Positions 5,635 through 5,771 of a DNA stretch of 5,771 bases are shown here, piece by piece. The notes under the pieces were generated by a model. The model did not search any database. It saw only the letters and a program-made list of their open reading frames with translations, and was not told the DNA's origin. Made by a program: the position numbers and the translations under genes. The first letter of the stretch is position 1. Every line of letters begins with the position of its first letter. Source of the stretch: Streptomyces violaceus (GTDB taxonomy: Bacteria; Actinomycetota; Actinomycetes; Streptomycetales; Streptomycetaceae); NCBI GenBank assembly GCA_000715635.1, contig KL569209.1:1-5771 (forward strand), written 5' to 3'.

Positions 5635-5771
5635 ATGGCTTCGCCCGACAAGGACCTCGTTCCCGTACTCGACAAGGACGGCGTACGGCTCACCGTCGAC
5701 GACGCGGTCGCCACGGTGACGCTGACCAATCCGGCCAAGCGCAACGCGCAGAGCCCCGCTCTGTGGCGGGC
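5635..5771 (+). CDS. Enoyl-CoA hydratase/isomerase (crotonase) family protein, 3'-truncated by window edge
   Basis: Only the first 45 residues are visible. After a short leader (MASPDKDLVPVLDKDG) comes the typical first beta-strand pair of the crotonase fold, VRLTVDDAVATVTLTNP, then AKRNAQSPALWR, matching the family pattern V-x-x-I-x-L-N-x-P-x-x-x-N-A (Asn36 and Asn39 region) that begins CoA-thioester enzymes of beta-oxidation and related pathways. The catalytic glutamates and oxyanion-hole glycine lie beyond the window, so the exact reaction (hydration, isomerisation, hydrolysis) cannot be told. ATG 5635 has a clear GGAGG (5625-5629) 5 bases upstream. The gene is 106 bases from the helix-turn-helix gene, separated by hairpins, so it probably has its own promoter under the dyad at 5595-5620. 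Confidence 0.85.
   Translation, partial: MASPDKDLVPVLDKDGVRLTVDDAVATVTLTNPAKRNAQSPALWR

Overview
The window is a high-GC actinobacterial chromosome segment, almost certainly Streptomyces. Codon third positions are dominated by G or C, GTG starts are common, and no TTA codon was seen in any gene. The gene content looks like core chromosome rather than a mobile or biosynthetic island: no transposase, integrase, tRNA, CRISPR or rRNA signal is present.

Layout. (1) The 3' part of an alpha/beta hydrolase with an N-terminal hydrophobic anchor enters from the left edge and ends at 1097. (2) After a spacer of about 190 bases comes a conserved-looking, function-unknown protein. It has two winged-helix-like segments and an alanine-rich helical C-terminal half, and it may be translated from a leaderless GTG. 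(3) Convergent with it, only 22 bases away, is a 137-residue glyoxalase/bleomycin-resistance (VOC) protein on the minus strand. (4) Divergent from the VOC gene, across a 251-base control region, is a 532-residue ABC-F ATPase (two ABC domains, no membrane domain, ribosome-acting family). (5) A 335-base gene-free stretch follows, with a dyad and a 14-bp terminator, then a 72-residue basic helix-turn-helix protein. (6) A 106-base spacer with two overlapping hairpins and a separate dyad leads into the start of an enoyl-CoA hydratase/isomerase (crotonase) gene cut by the right edge.

The most interesting part is the VOC/ABC-F control region. On the minus strand it carries a near-perfect match to the actinobacterial RecA-independent DNA-damage promoter (TTGTCAGTG, 8 bases, AAGACT; PafBC type), placed to drive the VOC gene. 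On the plus strand, a TAGACT -10 box lies exactly 7 bases before the ATG of a 7-codon ORF (MAILLAH, stop). Mutually exclusive hairpins and then the ABC-F start follow. This layout is what a leaderless leader peptide with ribosome-mediated attenuation of an ABC-F gene would look like. Together the two genes could form a divergent response module, one arm sensing DNA damage and the other translation stress. That coupling is inference, not shown by the sequence.

A second regulatory cluster lies between the helix-turn-helix gene and the crotonase gene. One central arm there can pair with either an upstream or a downstream arm, and a 10-bp-arm dyad sits just before the crotonase ribosome binding site.
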